The translations under genes and the position numbers were made by a program. Shown one piece after another: positions 63,528 to 64,000 of a DNA stretch of 64,000 nucleotides (position 1 is its first letter; each line of letters begins with the position of its first letter). The notes below the pieces were generated by a model, which had not been told where the DNA came from, ran no database searches, and saw only the letters and a list, made by a program, of their open reading frames with translations. The stretch is from Oscarella lobularis. Lineage: Eukaryota; Porifera; Homoscleromorpha; Homosclerophorida; Oscarellidae. The stretch is taken from contig NC_089184.1 of the NCBI RefSeq assembly GCF_947507565.1, positions 62,001 to 126,000 of the forward strand, read 5' to 3'.

Positions 63528-63829
63528 AGCAGCAGATTATTTATCTAGCTCTAGTGACCTTAACCTGCACGTGATGTAATAGGATAATAAATGCATTGAA
63601 CTCTTGACTAATTTGATAAATACCATACTTAAGCTGCACGTGATGTAATATTGTAATAAATGCATATTGAACTCGTTGACCCCCCAGTACCTCGCTTCTT
63701 CCGTGGTCCCGCGAACTCAATTGACCATGACGTCATACAGAAGCGGTACTTTCCATTTCAAAATAAATGGCCACACACGACCTACCGCAGCGCAGCGACT
63801 ATAATACACACTCGGAACAAAAAAGGGGA
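63528..63829. other. Intergenic EXOSC1 / membrane protein
   Basis: This 302-nt gap lies between convergent genes. A short direct repeat (CTGCACGTGATGTAAT with AATAAATGCAT) occurs at about 63567-63594 and 63632-63665, each copy bearing a polyadenylation-like AATAAA. Confidence 0.6.
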
Positions 63830-64000
63830 CTAGATACTCTCAATCTTATGCAAATATACGGCGGCGAATACGAGCGCAAGAACGACGATAAAAGAAAGAG
63901 CAAAGGCGCCAACGCTCAGAACGAACAGATCTATGGTTTCGATCCGCTGCCAAGAGTTCATTCTCACCGAATCGACGCAACCGACGTCGTAAAAAGCGTC
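63830..64000 (-). CDS. Last exon of a membrane protein, possibly a tetraspanin (partial)
   Basis: The minus-strand frame reads inward from the window edge: DAFYDVGCVDSVRMNSWQRI, then a long hydrophobic helix (LFVLSVGAFALSFIVVLALV) and a short cytoplasmic tail YLHKIESI before TAG. A Cys just before the last membrane span and a short tail fit the fourth span of a tetraspanin, but too little is visible to be sure. The gene continues beyond the window. Confidence 0.5.
   Translation of the reverse strand, partial: DAFYDVGCVDSVRMNSWQRIETIDLFVLSVGAFALSFIVVLALVFAAVYLHKIESI

Overview
This is eukaryotic nuclear DNA from an animal, probably an early-branching one. Groucho/TLE, a T-box factor, Homer, a BAK-type Bcl-2 protein, MCTP, a sushi-domain secreted protein and ZNF608/609 are all present, which points to Metazoa. 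Packing is extreme: about 28 genes in 64 kb, mostly short introns (many 45-120 nt, down to about 40), no complete transposon, and gaps between genes often of only tens of bases. That layout, the moderate GC content and the mix of animal regulators with basal-looking genes suggest a sponge, perhaps a homoscleromorph such as Oscarella or Corticium. The species is an inference; the intron and exon structures were read by eye from splice sites and protein similarity.

Layout: ARRDC+ (partial), HAUS6-, SDHAF4+, Groucho/TLE+, BAK-like-, FKBP8+, HOMER+, USP3+, unknown coiled-coil gene-, CFAP161+, SIRT6-, MCTP+, T-box-, DDX59-, BLM+, CCT3-, RPL36+, NARS1-, POLG+, HIS7+, HAX1-like-, sushi protein+, ZNF608/609-, AP4M1-, AGTPBP1+, FMN reductase-, EXOSC1+, and a membrane protein- cut by the right edge. 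Neighbours are mostly head-to-head or tail-to-tail. Several divergent start codons are only 13-98 nt apart, and several convergent stop codons are 5-8 nt apart or possibly interlocked.

The genes do not form one pathway. They are mostly housekeeping (ribosome, tRNA charging, chaperonin, exosome, mtDNA replication, DNA repair, augmin, AP-4, cilia) plus animal regulators. Two local pairings make biological sense: a BAK-like protein head-to-head with FKBP8, a known Bcl-2 partner, and NARS1/POLG sharing a 13-nt gap.

Four items stand out. (1) A complete intron-containing HIS7 (imidazole glycerol phosphate synthase, HisH-HisF fusion), a histidine-biosynthesis enzyme that animals normally lack. (2) A family of about 115-bp MITE-like elements in five introns, every copy carrying the same CArG box, CCAAT box and TGACATCA core. 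(3) A roughly 35-fold excess of the palindrome TGACGTCA. (4) A 48.9-50.4 kb island holding a lone ELP1-like exon beside a 315-nt block of consecutive hairpins.
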